From contig NZ_PYMJ01000013.1 in the NCBI RefSeq assembly GCF_003025615.1, positions 1 through 64,000 on the forward strand: a stretch of 64,000 nt of DNA, given 5' to 3'. Numbering within the stretch: position 1 is the first letter of the stretch; the number at the start of each line of letters is the position of its first letter. The notes under the pieces are model-generated. The model was not told the origin of the DNA. It saw only the letters and a program-made list of their open reading frames with translations, and did not search any database. Below, piece by piece: positions 53,247 through 62,494 of the stretch. The translations under genes were made by a program, and so were the position numbers. The DNA is from Photobacterium frigidiphilum. GTDB taxonomy: Bacteria > Pseudomonadota > Gammaproteobacteria > Enterobacterales > Vibrionaceae.

Positions 53247-55553
53247 ATGCATTGGCTATTAAACGCAATCCTATACTCAATTCAAAAGCCGAAGCAGACA
53301 TTATTTGCATGTATCGGTTTCCTTTTTCTCCTTGGTGCAGGACTTCAGTATCTTTTTTTTGAAGGTGACTACCGTATCTGGTTTAACCCTGGAAGCGACT
53401 ATATCCAAGCAATTGATACTATGGAAAATACTTATAGTAAGTCCGATAACATTATCTTAGTTGTTACCAGTAATGAAGGAGACATCTATACGCAGGAAAA
53501 TTTAATAGCCATTGCCAGTATTACCAATGATGCTTGGAAAATGCCCTATTCCACTCGAGTCGACTCCATAACCAACTACCAATACAGCTTTTCTGAGCGT
53601 GGCGACTTGATGGTAATGGACCTTTATGACCCCGATGATACCCTCTTTACGCCCGATCAGGTGAAAACGATTGCACGCAATGAGCCGACTTTGATGTCGC
53701 GTTTAGTAAGTGATGCACCAGATGTAACAGGGATCAATGTCACCCTGTCAATTCCTTTAGCTGATCAATCTCAGGCTTATGCCGATATTGCCCGTTTCGC
53801 TCGTACTTTAAAAGCTAATGTTGAAGCTGAGCATCCGTCACTCTCAGTAGGCATTACAGGTTTTGCCATGCTGAACCATAGCTTCAATGAAAGCGCCCTC
53901 GAAGATATGGTAACTCTTGTTCCAGCGATGCTTGGTATTATCTTTCTAGCATTGGCTCTGATCCAGCGCTCGCTGAAAGAGGCGGGACTTATCATGATTG
54001 TGTTGTTTTTTACCCTGCTTATGCTGCAGGGTATTGCTGGTTGGCTGGGTATCTCTATTAACTCCGCTACCGCTAACACCACGACATTGATTTTGACGCT
54101 TTCCGTCGCAGATTGTATTCATATTTTCAACAGTTTTCACAGTCAATACCGACGAAAAGAGGATAAAACTAAGGCATTGCGTTATGCCATCAGCAGCAAC
54201 TTTATGCCTTTGTTGATTACCAGCTTGACAACATCTGTAGGCTTCCTGACACTAAACTTTTCAAACTCACCGCCGATCCGCAGTTTTGGTAATATTGTCG
54301 CCATAGGAATGATTGTTGCCTTTGTAGTGGCGGTAGTTTTATTGCCATGCTTGATTCAGCTTTGTTCTATATTACCATCAAAACAGTCGAGAGATCGGAT
54401 CGCGCCTGCCGTGAATTGCTTAATCCGTTACCGTCGCCCACTATTCTTTGGTTGCTCTCTTCTTATGCTAGGGTTGATCACAGCCTTGCCAAAGAATCAT
54501 GTTAATAACGATCTTGTTCAATATTTTTCATCAAAAACCGAATTTCGCCAAACGACAGATTATTTTGCCGAGAAGATTTCTGGGCTTACGACCATCGAAT
54601 ATTCGATCGTCGCAGGGGAAGCTGGGGGGATTAACGAACCTGAGTTTATCCAAACGGTTGCTGACTTCACTGCCTGGCTACGTCTGCAGCCAGAAACCAA
54701 CCATGTCTACAGCCTTAGTGATACCTTTAAGCGCCTCAACATGAACATTCATGATGACAACCTAGCCTATTACAAGCTCCCTCAACAACGTGAATTGGCT
54801 GCGCAATATTTACTGCTTTATGAATTATCATTACCTTTTGGGCTTGACCTGACCAACCAGGTGAACTTAGACAAGTCTGCAACCCGTGTGATTGCCACTT
54901 TCGAAAACATTGGCAGTGCCAAAACTGTTGCCCTTGAAGTACGAAGCCGCGCTTGGCTGGAGCAACATGCCCCTAAATATCAGACCAAGATTGCCAGTGC
55001 CGCTCTGATGTTTTCACACGTAGGTGAAAATAATATGACAGCGATGCTCTATGCTAGTGTCTTGTCCTTGATAATCATCTCGGCATTGGTAGGGATATCG
55101 CTTCGCTCATGGCGACTTGGTGCAGTTCTACTCGTTCCGACAATTTTACCAGCCGCTGCAGGATTTGGGCTATGGGGGATCATTAATGGCGAAGTAAATA
55201 TGGGAATATCTATGGTGTGCTCAATGACCTTTGGGATCATTGTCGATTTTTGTGTCCATATTGCCAGTCGCTACTCTCAGCAAATTAAAGCGGGAGAAAC
55301 GTCTATTGCAGCCCTGCAGTATGCCTATAGTAAGGTACTTGTCCCGATTTCGGTTACAACCGTTGTTCTGTGTGCTGGTTTCTCTATTCTATTGATGTCA
55401 AATTTTAAGTTTAATTCGGGAATGGGGGCTGTCACCACCATAGTGATTGTGCTGGCGTTGCTTACCAATTTGTTTATCTTGCCGCAATTACTTATATGGT
55501 TTGGCAACTCCAGCCGCCAGAATGAAATGAGGCTAAATAGTCTTAGGGGTTAA
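53247..55553 (+). CDS. MMPL/RND-family transporter
   Basis: A 768-residue inner-membrane transporter with two RND halves: a large periplasmic loop after helix 1 (FEGDYRIWFNPGSDYIQAID), helices around GIIFLALALIQRSL, and a repeat of the design with GIIVDFCVHIASRYSQQIKAG in the second half. Single-protein RND pumps of this kind (MmpL, HpnN, lipid exporters) move hydrophobic molecules or lipids outward. It closes the operon; a terminator follows. Confidence 0.87.
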   Translation: MHWLLNAILYSIQKPKQTLFACIGFLFLLGAGLQYLFFEGDYRIWFNPGSDYIQAIDTMENTYSKSDNIILVVTSNEGDIYTQENLIAIASITNDAWKMPYSTRVDSITNYQYSFSERGDLMVMDLYDPDDTLFTPDQVKTIARNEPTLMSRLVSDAPDVTGINVTLSIPLADQSQAYADIARFARTLKANVEAEHPSLSVGITGFAMLNHSFNESALEDMVTLVPAMLGIIFLALALIQRSLKEAGLIMIVLFFTLLMLQGIAGWLGISINSATANTTTLILTLSVADCIHIFNSFHSQYRRKEDKTKALRYAISSNFMPLLITSLTTSVGFLTLNFSNSPPIRSFGNIVAIGMIVAFVVAVVLLPCLIQLCSILPSKQSRDRIAPAVNCLIRYRRPLFFGCSLLMLGLITALPKNHVNNDLVQYFSSKTEFRQTTDYFAEKISGLTTIEYSIVAGEAGGINEPEFIQTVADFTAWLRLQPETNHVYSLSDTFKRLNMNIHDDNLAYYKLPQQRELAAQYLLLYELSLPFGLDLTNQVNLDKSATRVIATFENIGSAKTVALEVRSRAWLEQHAPKYQTKIASAALMFSHVGENNMTAMLYASVLSLIIISALVGISLRSWRLGAVLLVPTILPAAAGFGLWGIINGEVNMGISMVCSMTFGIIVDFCVHIASRYSQQIKAGETSIAALQYAYSKVLVPISVTTVVLCAGFSILLMSNFKFNSGMGAVTTIVIVLALLTNLFILPQLLIWFGNSSRQNEMRLNSLRG

Positions 55554-55580
55554 CCGCATTTGTAACGTTAATCGCTACGC

Positions 55581-55617
55581 ATTTCCCTAGTCGATCTTGA
55601 TAACTAGGGAAATCTGT
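55581..55617 (+). terminator. Terminator of the AfsA-like operon
   Basis: An 11-bp stem (ATTTCCCTAGT with its complement) around an 11-base loop, followed by CTGTTTT. Confidence 0.8.
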
Positions 55618-55694
55618 TTTGCCAATATTTTATATTTATCTGAGATTAATAATACCAATTCCATTAATTATGGGGTTATTGCAAAAATTCACTC

Positions 55695-56558
55695 TTATCT
55701 ATTATCCGTCAACTTCGCAAAGTAGTCCCCGAGCCTATTTATGCCATACCTAGGAGCAATAGCATCCTCCCCCATGACCGTTAAAAAAAACTCCGCAGGA
55801 CCACCCCATTTTTCAGGAAGTCTTTTTACAACACTCAGTATCAAACCTCGCAGCAAATCAGGTAAACAGGTGATTTTCTCTGGTTTGTTTTGCGCAAGAA
55901 AGGCGAGCTTCGCAATGTCCTTGCCTGATAGAACCTCCGGCCCACCCACATCGAGTTCCCGTTCATCCCTATCTATCGCCTCAAGGCAGAACTTGGCAAG
56001 ATCTTCGCCGTGAATCGGGTTCATTTTGACGTCGCCAGCCCCAAACAAATAGACTCGTCCAGATTTTGCCATCTGATAAATCTCCTCTAAGTCTGAGAAA
56101 AATCCATTTGGTCTTATCACACAAGGTGTGAGATTTTCTGAACCCAACAAACGCAGAGCGAAACGCTCTTTCGCTTTTAACAGCCTAACAGAAGGGTACT
56201 TATCAGCACTAAACGCAGAGACATAAATAAATTTACTAACACCTGCTCGTTCTGCCTCTTGCAGTAAATTAAGGTTGGCTTGGTAATCAACGTCCATGTA
56301 ACCCAATCCGTCACGCTGTCTGGTGATACCCAAGCATGAGATCACAACATCAATCTCATCGCAGATGCCGTGTAACTCCTCAGGTTCAGTCACCTGCGCT
56401 TCGATAACCTGATCGTCACTAGCACCAAGAGAAAGCAACTTAGGTTTGTTTCTTGCTATTGCCTTAAACGCAACGTTCTCTGTCATCAATTTCTTAACAA
56501 TGTGCGAGCCAAGATAGCCCGTTGAACCAGCAATTAAGATGCGAGGGCGTGTTTTCAT
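55695..56558 (-). CDS. NAD(P)-binding atypical SDR protein
   Basis: A 287-residue Rossmann-fold protein of the NmrA/NDUFA9-like atypical SDR group: ILIAGSTGYLGSHIVKKL binds the dinucleotide, and FIYVSAFSADKYPSV carries the active-site region without the classical YxxxK. The ATG at 56558 has AGAGAGG upstream. It lies 21 bases after a membrane-protein gene, and the two form a unit divergent from a TetR gene. Substrate unknown; quinone or lipid reduction is possible. Confidence 0.78.
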   Translation of the reverse strand: MKTRPRILIAGSTGYLGSHIVKKLMTENVAFKAIARNKPKLLSLGASDDQVIEAQVTEPEELHGICDEIDVVISCLGITRQRDGLGYMDVDYQANLNLLQEAERAGVSKFIYVSAFSADKYPSVRLLKAKERFALRLLGSENLTPCVIRPNGFFSDLEEIYQMAKSGRVYLFGAGDVKMNPIHGEDLAKFCLEAIDRDERELDVGGPEVLSGKDIAKLAFLAQNKPEKITCLPDLLRGLILSVVKRLPEKWGGPAEFFLTVMGEDAIAPRYGINRLGDYFAKLTDNR

Positions 56559-56579
56559 TTGATGTACCTCTCTCATGGT

Positions 56580-57173
56580 CTATTCGTATTCTGGTCGATA
56601 TGGCTCTTCACGTAAGACATGACTAATCAATAGTTTTAGATAGAATAACGGCAAAAACCAATCCAATCCTTGTGGAGCTTCAAAAGAATAAGTGGCAAGA
56701 ACAATGCTCAATGCATAGAACGTTATGGCAACTGGCCGCTGTAAATAGAGCGGCGTTTGAAGAATAGTTACACAAGCAACCACCATGTAGCCGCCAACTA
56801 ATACAATCCACATCATGTCGAAATCAAGAAACGCCCAGCTAAACAGCGATAGCTGAACAAAGTGCGTGCCAATAAAGCCCATGTGTTGCTTAAATCCTTG
56901 CCCTTCACGGTGGAACCATCTTTTGGCACTGGACGTCGAGTTAGTGATAATGCCACCAACGATATCCACCGTTAGCAATCCCGCAATAAGGTATTGCGCC
57001 CATCCCCAGCCAAGCTGCCAATAGTACGCATAAGCAACCATGATAAAACCAGCAATAAACGGTATATAGAGCTGTAAGTTTTTCTCCGCTTTGGTTGCCC
57101 CCGGACCAATTAGCTTATCAATCCCATAAAAGAATCCCTTTCTTGCAGGTGGTATATTCCAATCAATTTTCAT
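56580..57173 (-). CDS. Membrane protein paired with the SDR gene
   Basis: A 197-residue protein with about five hydrophobic helices and several aromatic residues (AYAYYWQLGWGWAQY). The NSTSSAKRWFHREGQGFKQH loop with two His may be functional. I recognise no family. It is upstream of the SDR gene and divergent from a TetR regulator 146 bases away, so the three may act together. Confidence 0.55.
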   Translation of the reverse strand: MKIDWNIPPARKGFFYGIDKLIGPGATKAEKNLQLYIPFIAGFIMVAYAYYWQLGWGWAQYLIAGLLTVDIVGGIITNSTSSAKRWFHREGQGFKQHMGFIGTHFVQLSLFSWAFLDFDMMWIVLVGGYMVVACVTILQTPLYLQRPVAITFYALSIVLATYSFEAPQGLDWFLPLFYLKLLISHVLREEPYRPEYE

Positions 57174-57319
57174 AGCTAACACTTCTTTTCCGACCAGTTG
57201 GTCTTTTAAGGTAGCGTGCTTTTATTTAGAGGTAAAGACTTTTTTAGTCCACTTGGTCTATATAGAGGTTCTTGTGATATAATTCTGTCCACACTATTGG
57301 GTACAGCAGAGAAAGTGAC

Positions 57320-57877
57320 ATGCCAAAGATCGTTGATCACGATAAAAGACGTGAAGAGATTGCCCTGAAGGCAACAGAGGTTTTTCTTGAATATGGCTAT
57401 AAGAATGTCGGTATGAGGCAGCTTTGCGAGCAACTCGGAATGAGTAAAAGTGCGGTTTATTATTACTACAAAAGTAAAGATGAACTATTTCGTGCCGCGA
57501 CTGAGGCTATTGTTAACTTCGATGCAGGCGCTCTTGCACACCAGCCCTTAGTTGCTGAGGCTTCATTCGAGCAACGAGTCGAGAACTTTGTTTTGATTTT
57601 TCAACAAGTGGCGCCACGATATTTTCAAGAAATGCAGCTAGTCTCAGACTATATCCAAGTCATTGGCTTAGAGAATATCGCCGATGATCCTTGTATGGTG
57701 CTCGCCAATCAAAAATATACGGTGATGCTAGCTAGCTATGTCTCTGCCGACCATAGCTGTGAACTATATACACTTATGCTTGGGTTGCTAAGCCATCAGC
57801 TTATGATGGGAAAAGAACTAGGCAAGGAATATGTGTCAGCACAGGTTAAGAGATATTTGGGTGAACCCCATCAGTAA
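57320..57877 (+). CDS. TetR-family regulator
   Basis: A 185-residue regulator with the helix-turn-helix at residues 8-52 (KATEVFLEYGYKNVGM, then LGMSKSAVYYYYKSKDEL). It faces the membrane-protein/SDR pair and very likely represses it. The intergenic strip contains the repeat ACCAGTTGGTCT around 57194 and CTTGGTCT around 57260, candidates for operator half-sites. Ligand unknown. Confidence 0.85.
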   Translation: MPKIVDHDKRREEIALKATEVFLEYGYKNVGMRQLCEQLGMSKSAVYYYYKSKDELFRAATEAIVNFDAGALAHQPLVAEASFEQRVENFVLIFQQVAPRYFQEMQLVSDYIQVIGLENIADDPCMVLANQKYTVMLASYVSADHSCELYTLMLGLLSHQLMMGKELGKEYVSAQVKRYLGEPHQ

Positions 57878-57892
57878 AATCGACTAAGAGAA

Positions 57893-57918
57893 AGGGCTCA
57901 CTATGTCTAGTAAGCCCT
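57893..57918. terminator. Hairpin between convergent tetR and selB genes
   Basis: AGGGCT with inner ACTA pairs with TAGT and AGCCCT; the plus-strand side has an ATACTTTTTT tail. Confidence 0.6.
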
Positions 57919-57956
57919 GCATATACTTTTTTGTTGATATCGTTACTGCTGCAGAA

Positions 57957-59777
57957 CTATTGCAACCGAAGTACTTGGCGCACGTTGTTGTCACGCTTAA
58001 TCCAGCCATCAGATTCCATCCGATTCAATACTGGAATCATGTATTTTCTGGATAAGCCCGCACACTCTCTTGCTTCTGCAATATCGAAGCGATCATCAAT
58101 TTGGCGACCTTGAATAATGCCCGTCACTAAACTGTCGTATAAGTTTTTTTCAAAATAGATTTTACCTTCTAATGGTACTGCAAAACCTAATCGAACCAGA
58201 TTGCGTAGCTCTTTCTGAGCGCCTGGTAATTTTTCTTTTTCCGCTTCAAAGCCTTGTTTTTGGGCTTCCACCATCTTATTTAAGATCTGTTTAGCAATAG
58301 AAGAAAGCTCGGCTTCATTACGCCCGTTGCCTAGTGAATACAGATCGTCATTTTGTCTTAACTTACCATCGACAACTAATTGCTTTAACAAGTCACTAAG
58401 AACAGGCACTGACATCTGCACTTTACCACTGAGTTCATTTACCGATAGATCGATTTTCTCGTGTTCAAGGGTCGCAACAATATGCTCGAAACTGCTTTGA
58501 TAACACTCTTGCGTAAATAGCCATTCGCCACATATTTGATATTGCTCTTTATCTGCTAGACCGCCCTTTTTCGCATACCCGTAAAGTGCCATGTTGAGTG
58601 TGACATAATCACGCCATTCTGGGTTTTCAGGTAAGTTCATCAGTAAGTCATAGAGCTTATTACGTAGTGGTTTAGAAACTGCTCCTGTCCATAAAATTCC
58701 GCCACTATTTACAATATTACTGCCGCCATGTTGGATCAGCAATAAACGTTGATTCCAAAAACAGCAAGCGGGGTCTTTTAAGCGTAACCGCGCAAGGTTT
58801 GTTCCTTTAAATACGAAGATGGTGGCTAACGTATTAAACGTACCAAATGCGACTTCCACTTCGCTGTTGTTTCGACATTTCCCGCGTTCAGGTAATGCGT
58901 CTAACCGAACAATGAGTTCATCGGCAACAAAGGCACCTTCTTTAGATTCCAATAAACAGAAACCGCGTTGTACATCCTTTTTCTTTATTCCTTTCAAGCC
59001 AATCGCGACACGTGATACAGGAGATGCCGTTTGGATATTCTGATGGTATGACTGCAAGCTCTTCACTTGTACTTCAGTGCCAGACGGCTGCATGACCAAT
59101 TTTTGGCCCACATGAAATTCGCCACCACACAAACTGCCTGTTACCGTTGTACCCACACCATTAACGGTAAATACACGGTCAATGTAGAGGCGCCCTGCTT
59201 GTTGCTGGCTCACGTTCTGCTGGCGATCTTGAAGCGCTGTAGCTGATGAATCTAAAACAGGGCGAGAAAGCGTGTCTAATTTTTTGCAAATATGGTGCTT
59301 AAGCGCATCGATACCCAGTGATTGGTGGGCCGACACACTGAGTGAATCAGGAATGAAGCCACCAATGTCTAAAAACTGCTCTAACGCTTCTTCTTCCACT
59401 AACGCGAGCATATCTTTATCGACTAAATCAGACTTGGTTATCACAAGGGTGACATTGTCTATCCCCATTGCGGTAATAACTTTAAGGTGATCAGTCGACA
59501 TTGGCATCCAGCCTTCATCGGCAGCCACAACAAACAGCACCATGTCTAGGCTCCACACACCTGCTACCATGTTGCGGATAAAACGTTCATGACCCGGAAC
59601 ATCAATAACCCCAACTGCTTCACCATTATTATGCTTGAAAAAAGCAAAGCCGAGATCGATAGTCATACCGCGTTTCTTTTCTTGCGGTAAATGGGCCGTT
59701 TCAATACCAGTAAGGGCTTTGATCAGTGCTGATTTACCATGATCGACATGGCCAGCAGTACCTACGACATAACTCAT
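57957..59777 (-). CDS. selB: SelB, selenocysteine-specific elongation factor
   Basis: Brings Sec-tRNA to UGA codons marked by a SECIS hairpin. The 606-residue protein has GTPase motifs GHVDHGKS at the N-terminus, DVPGHERF and TKSD, then EF-Tu-like domains 2 and 3. The C-terminal third is made of winged-helix domains that bind SECIS RNA. The length is typical of bacterial SelB. Its ATG overlaps the selA stop (ATGA), so the two are translated together. It would decode the UGA in grdB downstream in this window. Confidence 0.96.
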   Translation of the reverse strand: MSYVVGTAGHVDHGKSALIKALTGIETAHLPQEKKRGMTIDLGFAFFKHNNGEAVGVIDVPGHERFIRNMVAGVWSLDMVLFVVAADEGWMPMSTDHLKVITAMGIDNVTLVITKSDLVDKDMLALVEEEALEQFLDIGGFIPDSLSVSAHQSLGIDALKHHICKKLDTLSRPVLDSSATALQDRQQNVSQQQAGRLYIDRVFTVNGVGTTVTGSLCGGEFHVGQKLVMQPSGTEVQVKSLQSYHQNIQTASPVSRVAIGLKGIKKKDVQRGFCLLESKEGAFVADELIVRLDALPERGKCRNNSEVEVAFGTFNTLATIFVFKGTNLARLRLKDPACCFWNQRLLLIQHGGSNIVNSGGILWTGAVSKPLRNKLYDLLMNLPENPEWRDYVTLNMALYGYAKKGGLADKEQYQICGEWLFTQECYQSSFEHIVATLEHEKIDLSVNELSGKVQMSVPVLSDLLKQLVVDGKLRQNDDLYSLGNGRNEAELSSIAKQILNKMVEAQKQGFEAEKEKLPGAQKELRNLVRLGFAVPLEGKIYFEKNLYDSLVTGIIQGRQIDDRFDIAEARECAGLSRKYMIPVLNRMESDGWIKRDNNVRQVLRLQ

Positions 59778-61201
59778 ATTGCAGCCTCCACTTTCTTCGC
59801 ATCTGTTACGTTAGAGCAAGATCCTCTTAGATCCATCTCGAGCTGAAGATCGAACAGTGCCGCTAATTGCTGACGAAGATATGTGATTTCATCATCACTG
59901 ATTGTGGCAAGATTTAGTTGTACCCTATCGTGCTTAATAACCCCGATGACAGGCAGTGGCCAATTACGCATAATCTCTAACAATTTATCAGCAGATAAGC
60001 TGAGCGCATTCACTTCTACCGACGACGATGGGCTTTGTTGATCAGGTAACGATCCCCCGCCAACCGTCATTTCAGATCGCACTATACGTAATCGTTCACC
60101 AAAACCTTCCGCCAACTGTTGGGCTTTATTGTCAAGCGTAACTTCTGCTTGGGTAATAGAGCGTTCAGCAATACCTTGACCCGTTTTAAGCTGATTTAAT
60201 TTACGTACAGCCAGTTCTTCTAACAAGGAATAGACGATACGGCTTGGTCTGAAAGCACGCATCATCGGGTTTTTCTCTAGACGTTTAATTAACGATTGCT
60301 TACCTGTGACCATACCCGCTTGTGGACCACCAATAATTTTATCGCCAGAGAAACAAACTAAATCAGCCCCCGCTTTTATGTAGCTCATCACGCTGGGTTC
60401 ATCGGGCAAGTTTTCTGTTGTGGTACCTGATCCCTGATCAACGGCTAGTACCACATGATCAGGTAGCAGATCGGCAAGATCTTTAATGTCTGGCGACTGT
60501 GTAAAACCACGGATCTTAAAGTTGGAAGTATGAACAATGAGCACCATCGCGGTATTCTCTGTCACTGCATCAAGGTAATCATCAACAGTGGTGATATTGG
60601 TTGTACCCACTTCCACCAGCTTGGCACCCGATAGCGCTAGAATATCGGGAATACGAAAACCGCCACCTATTTGAATTTGCTCACCACGTGACACAATAAC
60701 TTCTTTGCCTTTCGCTATTTCATGCAACATTAAATAAATGGAAGACGCATTGTTATTAACGACTAACGTATCTTCACCTTTGACTAAATAGTGCATTAAT
60801 TGCTGCAAAAGCCCTTTACGTTTACCGCGCTTACCCGTGGTTAAATCTATTTCTAAATTACTATAATGCGTATTCACTTCGGTTACCGCTTGCCATACAT
60901 CAGCATCTAGCGGCGAACGCCCTAAGTTTGTGTGAACAATCACACCCGTACCATTAATAACACGCTGTAAACGCTGCTGATTAACTTGCCAGCATGCACG
61001 TTCAATTCGGCTATAAAGGGTTTCAAGAGAAAAAGGGACGTGTTCAGGATTACGTAAATGGTCTTTTTTATATCCATTTACTTGCTCTCTGACAAGGTCA
61101 GCCACAACAGGTTGACTCAAGCGCTCGATATATGGCGATAGAAAGGGTTGCTCTAACATTTTACCAATTTGAGGTATCGCAGATAAGGCGTTTATAGTCA
61201 T
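59774..61201 (-). CDS. selA: SelA, L-seryl-tRNA(Sec) selenium transferase
   Basis: A PLP enzyme that converts Ser-tRNA(Sec) to Sec-tRNA(Sec) using selenophosphate. 475 residues from the ATG at 61201, which has AGGTT upstream; the longer frame is possible. The PLP Lys is in SGDKIIGGPQAG, and HTNLGRSPL and NNNASSIYLML are also conserved. It is 4 bases overlapping with selB. The donor synthetase SelD is not in the window. Confidence 0.96.
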   Translation of the reverse strand: MTINALSAIPQIGKMLEQPFLSPYIERLSQPVVADLVREQVNGYKKDHLRNPEHVPFSLETLYSRIERACWQVNQQRLQRVINGTGVIVHTNLGRSPLDADVWQAVTEVNTHYSNLEIDLTTGKRGKRKGLLQQLMHYLVKGEDTLVVNNNASSIYLMLHEIAKGKEVIVSRGEQIQIGGGFRIPDILALSGAKLVEVGTTNITTVDDYLDAVTENTAMVLIVHTSNFKIRGFTQSPDIKDLADLLPDHVVLAVDQGSGTTTENLPDEPSVMSYIKAGADLVCFSGDKIIGGPQAGMVTGKQSLIKRLEKNPMMRAFRPSRIVYSLLEELAVRKLNQLKTGQGIAERSITQAEVTLDNKAQQLAEGFGERLRIVRSEMTVGGGSLPDQQSPSSSVEVNALSLSADKLLEIMRNWPLPVIGVIKHDRVQLNLATISDDEITYLRQQLAALFDLQLEMDLRGSCSNVTDAKKVEAAI

Positions 61202-61530
61202 AATTAAACCTGTTTCATTAATCACATTAAATAACTATTGATAGTTATTTAATAAGACTCACTGAACAAACATTAACCTAGCCTTAAATGTTAATAGGTA
61301 TTTTTATATGAAGTAATTCATAATCGGTGCGAAGACAGAAGCGAAGAAAACAGTATTTAAAATAGACGATATAATACTGAATCGAAGACTGTGAACGGTG
61401 TCATTTAAGACTACACCATGCCACCTCTCCTCTTTAGGAAGAATAAAATATACATAATTTTTACTCTATGCGTATTTTAATAATTGATTGGTTTTTTATT
61501 TAAATAGTAAAAATTAAAACTATAAAAATT
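61202..61530. other. Spacer between selA and tRNA-Sec
   Basis: About 330 AT-rich bases without a gene. The minus-strand gene order tRNA-Sec, selA, selB allows one transcript to span it, and I see no terminator between. Confidence 0.45.
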
Positions 61531-61622
61531 TGGCGGAAGGAGCAGGAATCGAACCTGCCAAAGCCTATTCAGCTCACGTCGGTTTTGAAGACCGGGAGGG
61601 CCACCAGACCCCATCCACTTCC
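61531..61622 (-). tRNA. selC: tRNA-Sec(UCA)
   Basis: A 92-base tRNA with encoded CCA. The anticodon loop is CTTCAAA (anticodon TCA, which reads UGA). It has the features of tRNA-Sec: an acceptor stem beginning GGAAG and ending CTTCC with 8 pairs (one mismatch), a long variable arm, and the T loop GGTTCGATTCC. It lies upstream of selA on the same strand. Confidence 0.95.
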
Positions 61623-61968
61623 GTATTTCGATGAGGTAAATATACAGACTAAGCTGATGATTTAGAAGATATAAAACACAAAACCGTGACTTCATAGCCA
61701 AAGATAGTAAATGCCTGATTTTATTTCTATTTTAGCCTACTGAGTAACATTTTTAATGTGCGACTTAATGTACTCGCCATTGCATATAAACACCGATTTA
61801 AACTGTCAAAAACAAGCCATTAACACATAGCAATCATTATAGTTACCACATTAAAAAAACAGCGTGTAAATCCGTCGATTTTATATAAAACAAGACATGA
61901 CAACACAACATATCTCGTCGTATATTTTATAATTAAAGGTAAGTTACTTATATATTAGGAGTATAATC
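61623..61968. other. Divergent control region between tRNA-Sec and grdX
   Basis: About 350 AT-rich bases containing the promoters of two divergent units, tRNA-Sec and grdX. No gene or strong hairpin is seen. Confidence 0.4.
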
Positions 61969-62391
61969 TTGCGATTAGATAAGTTTGAAATAATTACGAA
62001 CAACCCTTTAGTTTGCAAAACGATCAGTCGTATCAATCATACTCAAGAAAACACATTGTATGATGTGTTAACTGTCGCTAGAGATCGTATTCATCTTGGT
62101 GCCAAAATAATTTCACACCCATTAGCTGGCAGCGTAAAGCCGCATGAAACGCCTTATCGAAGTATTATATTAAGTAATTCCAGTGACGAACTTGATTTCC
62201 AATCACTGAATACGCTTGAACAAGCGATTGAGCGCTACCAAGTGCTGTGTAAAAACAACCCCGATCATTTAACACAGACATCAGCAAACATTGTTGAGCG
62301 TTACGAGGAAAAGAAACGCAATGATTTCCAGCTTATTGATTGCCAGCTGATCAAATCAAGCTTGAGTTCATTTGGTTTACATCTGGACTAA
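61969..62391 (+). CDS. grdX: GrdX, glycine-reductase-associated protein
   Basis: A 140-residue protein of unknown biochemical role found with glycine reductase genes. The family pattern is visible: EIITNNPLVCK near the start, RDRIHLGAKIISHPLAGSVK and PHETPYRSIILS in the middle. TTG start at 61969 with AGGAG 8 bases upstream. In clostridia grdX lies with the other grd genes on one strand; here it faces grdB, convergently, with a terminator between. Confidence 0.82.
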   Translation: MRLDKFEIITNNPLVCKTISRINHTQENTLYDVLTVARDRIHLGAKIISHPLAGSVKPHETPYRSIILSNSSDELDFQSLNTLEQAIERYQVLCKNNPDHLTQTSANIVERYEEKKRNDFQLIDCQLIKSSLSSFGLHLD

Positions 62392-62440
62392 GTCTTTTCA
62401 TTTTATGATTTGAATGTTTTTTTTCTTAATCTACACCTAC

Positions 62441-62470
62441 AAAAAGACCTGCAGCTGCAGGTCTTTTTTT
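62441..62470. terminator. Bidirectional terminator between grdX and grdB
   Basis: A perfect palindrome, AAAAAGACCTGCAG joined directly to its complement, with T runs on both strands. Confidence 0.93.
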
Positions 62471-62494
62471 ATCTACTGTATAATTTACATTTAC

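Noticed and set aside
61477..61701. A 74-codon minus-strand frame through tRNA-Sec
   Set aside because: The frame is the tRNA read as protein; the tRNA structure explains the sequence.
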